Shown here: positions 61,183 through 64,000 of the stretch, in pieces
Layout: the number at the start of each line of letters is the position of its first letter
Numbering within the stretch: position 1 is the stretch's first letter
Assembly: GCF_020080835.1 (NCBI RefSeq)
Contig: NC_058158.1
Location: forward strand, 4,154,001 to 4,218,000
DNA: 64,000 nt
Source: Cotesia glomerata
Taxonomy: Eukaryota; Arthropoda; Insecta; Hymenoptera; Braconidae
Reading direction: 5' to 3'
Notes under the pieces: generated by a model
Told to the model about the DNA's origin: nothing
Databases searched by the model: none
What the model saw: only the letters and a program-made list of their open reading frames with translations
Position numbers and translations under genes: made by a program

Positions 61183-64000
61183 TCCAACTAAATAACTTAT
61201 AAGTAAATATCTAAGTAATTATTCAAGTTTAAACTCTGTAGGAAATAATTATCAGTAATTTTTAGAATAGTTTAACCATAAATAGATATCGACATGAAAA
61301 TTAATAATTACAATAAGACAAATACCTTGTTACGTAATTGCTTAATTATGGCTGGCGTAAGCGCGGTTGTAACTACTGAGAATTATCCGCTCGATTATTA
61401 TGTCTTTGATATTACTTTTATTATTTTTAAGACAAGTTAGTCGTCTTGTAGCTTGTATCTTGTATGTCAGTCAATGAACTGATAATAATTAATGATTTTT
61501 ATCTTACTTGTTATAATAGGAAGTAGTGTTACTATGTAATACACGCTAACACGGTTGACGTTTGTCATATGGACCGTAACGTTTTCTCTTTTTCACGTCA
61601 TTTGCAATAACACACATTATATGTAACGATAATAAAAATAAAAAGAATAATAATCATAATAATAATGTGTATAATATACAAGAAAAGTTGGCTCGCGCGA
61701 TCGCACGTACTGAAAAATATTTATTTTTACAAGTATCTGATCTCGATTCCGATCAAGTTATTAAAGCTCAAGAATGTTGATACCCCGAGTTGAGATTATA
61801 AAAGAAATAATAATGACATATGTGTATATATTTATGATAATAATGTATATGTACAGTAAGAAAAAGAGAGATGAGAACGTGCTGAAATTTTATTTAGTGA
61901 TATTTCTCTATCTACTCGTTGTGCAGATGCCGCGGTATAATACCAAAAGAAATAATAATGATCAGAGCGTAGAACGACGACGGAACTGGTCGTTGGTGAT
62001 GTAGATAAATGCCGACGACGACGACGACGACGATGTTAGATGACATACACAACTGCTTTATTATTACTAAGAGTATGTAATAGAACCGAGATTTAAATTA
62101 GTATTAAGTATACGCTGCACCGTGAGTTTTAAAATCCGTGAAACGTTTATACTTGTATAGAGGAAAAAGAGCTGCTAAATAAAAATATTATAAATGATAA
62201 ATAATAAATTTGTTGTTTTATTGAAAATAAAATTGATGCTTAAGTGAACGTAAAGCGTTTTTGAATACCAGCAATAAATAAAAAATAATTTTTAATTAAG
62301 TAATTAACTTGTGTTGGCGTAGTAGAAAAAGAATAAAATAAAATAAAATTGTGTAAATAAAAAATTGAAGGTCTTTAAAGAGTAAATGTTACTTACGAAA
62401 ATGCCAATGACATAAATTAAAATAAAAAAAAGTTAAATAAGTATGAAGTGACATACTAAATGACGTACACGACTCACAGGTGCGAGTGTCGATGTTGATT
62501 ATTCAACTGAATAATCTTAAAAGTTGAGTGAAAAGGCGATGCGTGATTCGTTTACAAAAAAGACTTACCGAGTTCTTATATATGTACATATATGTATACA
62601 TATAATCTACCATATATGCCATATACTATATAAGTATAATCGAATAACTTATAAGCTGCCTACATAAATATAATGCCAAAAAAAAATTTCGTCGGTCCCG
62701 AAATTCGACAACTGTCACACCTAATTATTTATTATTTATTTCATTCGTTACTCTTCAATTGACTTTTTTTAATCTTTAATGATTCAATTATTTTTAAAAC
62801 TTTCAGATATTCGGATTTTAATAATCAATTTTTTTATTAAATAATAATTTTCTTATTAAATATTAAGAAGACGGAAATTTCACAATAATTTTGGGCTAAA
62901 TATCAAAATTAAAAATCTTAAAAAAACCTTTATTTAATAAATCGGATGTTTTAATTAATCAAAATTTTTATACCAATCTGTAGTTAATCTTCGGAAGTAT
63001 TCACCCAAAAAATCTACAAGATTAATAAAGATATAATAATAAAATGATCTCAATTAAAAAAAATTGAAACTCGTACATAAAAATTTCCGTGGTATAAAAT
63101 TACATGTGAGCCTGTACGACGCATAACGAGTAATACTGTCTGGTCATAATAACTGAATATATTAGGATCGACGTAATTTTATTATAAATTCAAACAACAT
63201 ACCATCGGTGTGGTATCGAGGTAGGGCGTAATACCATCAAAGGTGTAGTCAATCATACAAAAACAAACCGATTGTATACCTTGCAACCTCAAACGACCTT
63301 CTGTACTACTTTTCCTCCCCGTACCCGCACTATCGACGCCTCAAATACCCACACACATTCAAATGCTTCCGTCCATACATAAATGTATCCACGAAACATA
63401 CAAATAACCGCGAACACGCTTGATCAATATATATTTTCTTCAACTCCTTTGCATTTTGATAGCATCGCAATTTAACGTTCAACTTCTATCTGCGGGAATC
63501 CGTTCGCGTGAGCTGTTTGGCAAACTGTTTAACTAAAACTCTTTAACTCTCGTACAAACTATTTATTATCGTATCAACCTAAATATTGAGCAAATATTTG
63601 AAATGATAGATAAAAAAAATAACAATATTTAAAAAGTTAAAAAAGGAATTTTTTACTTTTAATAATAAAGAAAAAACTTGCAAGTGTTATCTTACTTTTA
63701 TTTGGCTTGAAACCCGTTTGAAATTTGCACTCATGAGAATTCTGGTTTGCTTCTGGTTTATTCTCTCACGAAATTTCGCAAACGTGCCGACTTGGGAATG
63801 CCAATTAGCCGCATGAAGAACTTCCCCTTCTCTCACTCTCGATACTCATCCTCTCTTACTCTTATTTTTTCATTATTATCATTATCATTATTGTTATTAT
63901 TTTAATACTTGTTCTTCTTGTTCGTTAGCAGTATAAATGCTGCTGCTACTGCTTCTTAGCTTTATCGAGTCGATATAACGATTGTAAGATTCTGAGAATC
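61183..64000. other. No gene seen
   Basis: AT-rich DNA with a short (GAC)n tract at 62012-62033 and TA-rich stretches near 62580-62640. A GC-balanced patch at about 63190-63500 and the T-rich end hold no supported frame. Confidence 0.5.

Overview
This window is AT-rich, almost entirely non-coding insect nuclear DNA. Long homopolymers, (TA)n and trinucleotide microsatellites, nested non-autonomous DNA transposons, a tRNA-derived SINE-like segment and sparse coding potential all fit that. A compact parasitoid-wasp-like hymenopteran genome is my best guess, but no marker proves the taxon. No ORF in the window is a transposase, polymerase or other long enzyme gene.

The one gene I can defend is a small intronless minus-strand ORF at 24542-24871. 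It looks like a Bearded-family (E(spl) m-alpha/m4-type) Notch-pathway protein, with a basic amphipathic N-terminus and an N-x-x-N-E motif. The strongest support is its downstream region (23594-24541). It carries eight close matches to the post-transcriptional elements that define E(spl)/Bearded 3' UTRs as K boxes, plus two Brd boxes and two GY boxes. A TATA element lies about 230 bases upstream of the ATG and a CpG-rich block lies beyond it. Elsewhere, four GC-rich islands hold Su(H)-type sites next to proneural E-boxes or CACGTG (HES-type) sites: 16955-16989, 28319-28383, 39243-39263 and 58931-58951. The last two share the same E-box/Su(H) arrangement with an identical 6-base spacer. I infer a Notch-responsive regulatory domain around a Bearded-type gene. 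No E(spl) bHLH coding sequence is visible in the window.

Mobile DNA by region: two Helitron-type elements at 3879-6401 and 7998-10190 share ends but differ in their middles. Each carries further insertions whose empty sites can be read from the other copy: a 995-bp foldback at 4588-5582, a 150-bp MITE near 8337-8485 and a 633-bp TIR element at 9506-10138. MITEs with TA target sites lie at 22462-22653 and 61029-61180, with a relative at 17932-18082. Two copies of a 0.9-kb TIR element (34749-35635 and 52865-53764) have their cores in opposite orientation. From 49950 to 53953 there is a nested set of inverted repeats. It contains a 2.5-kb TIR element, a tRNA-derived segment, a perfect 25-bp inverted pair and one of the 0.9-kb elements.

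A separate compositional anomaly covers 45.4-49.9 kb, where AAGCTT (14 sites) and GCGTCGCGA (4 sites) are strongly over-represented. I cannot assign it. A probable decayed membrane-channel exon (TRPA-like at best) lies at about 17455-17655. The remaining stretches are low-complexity intergenic or intronic DNA.
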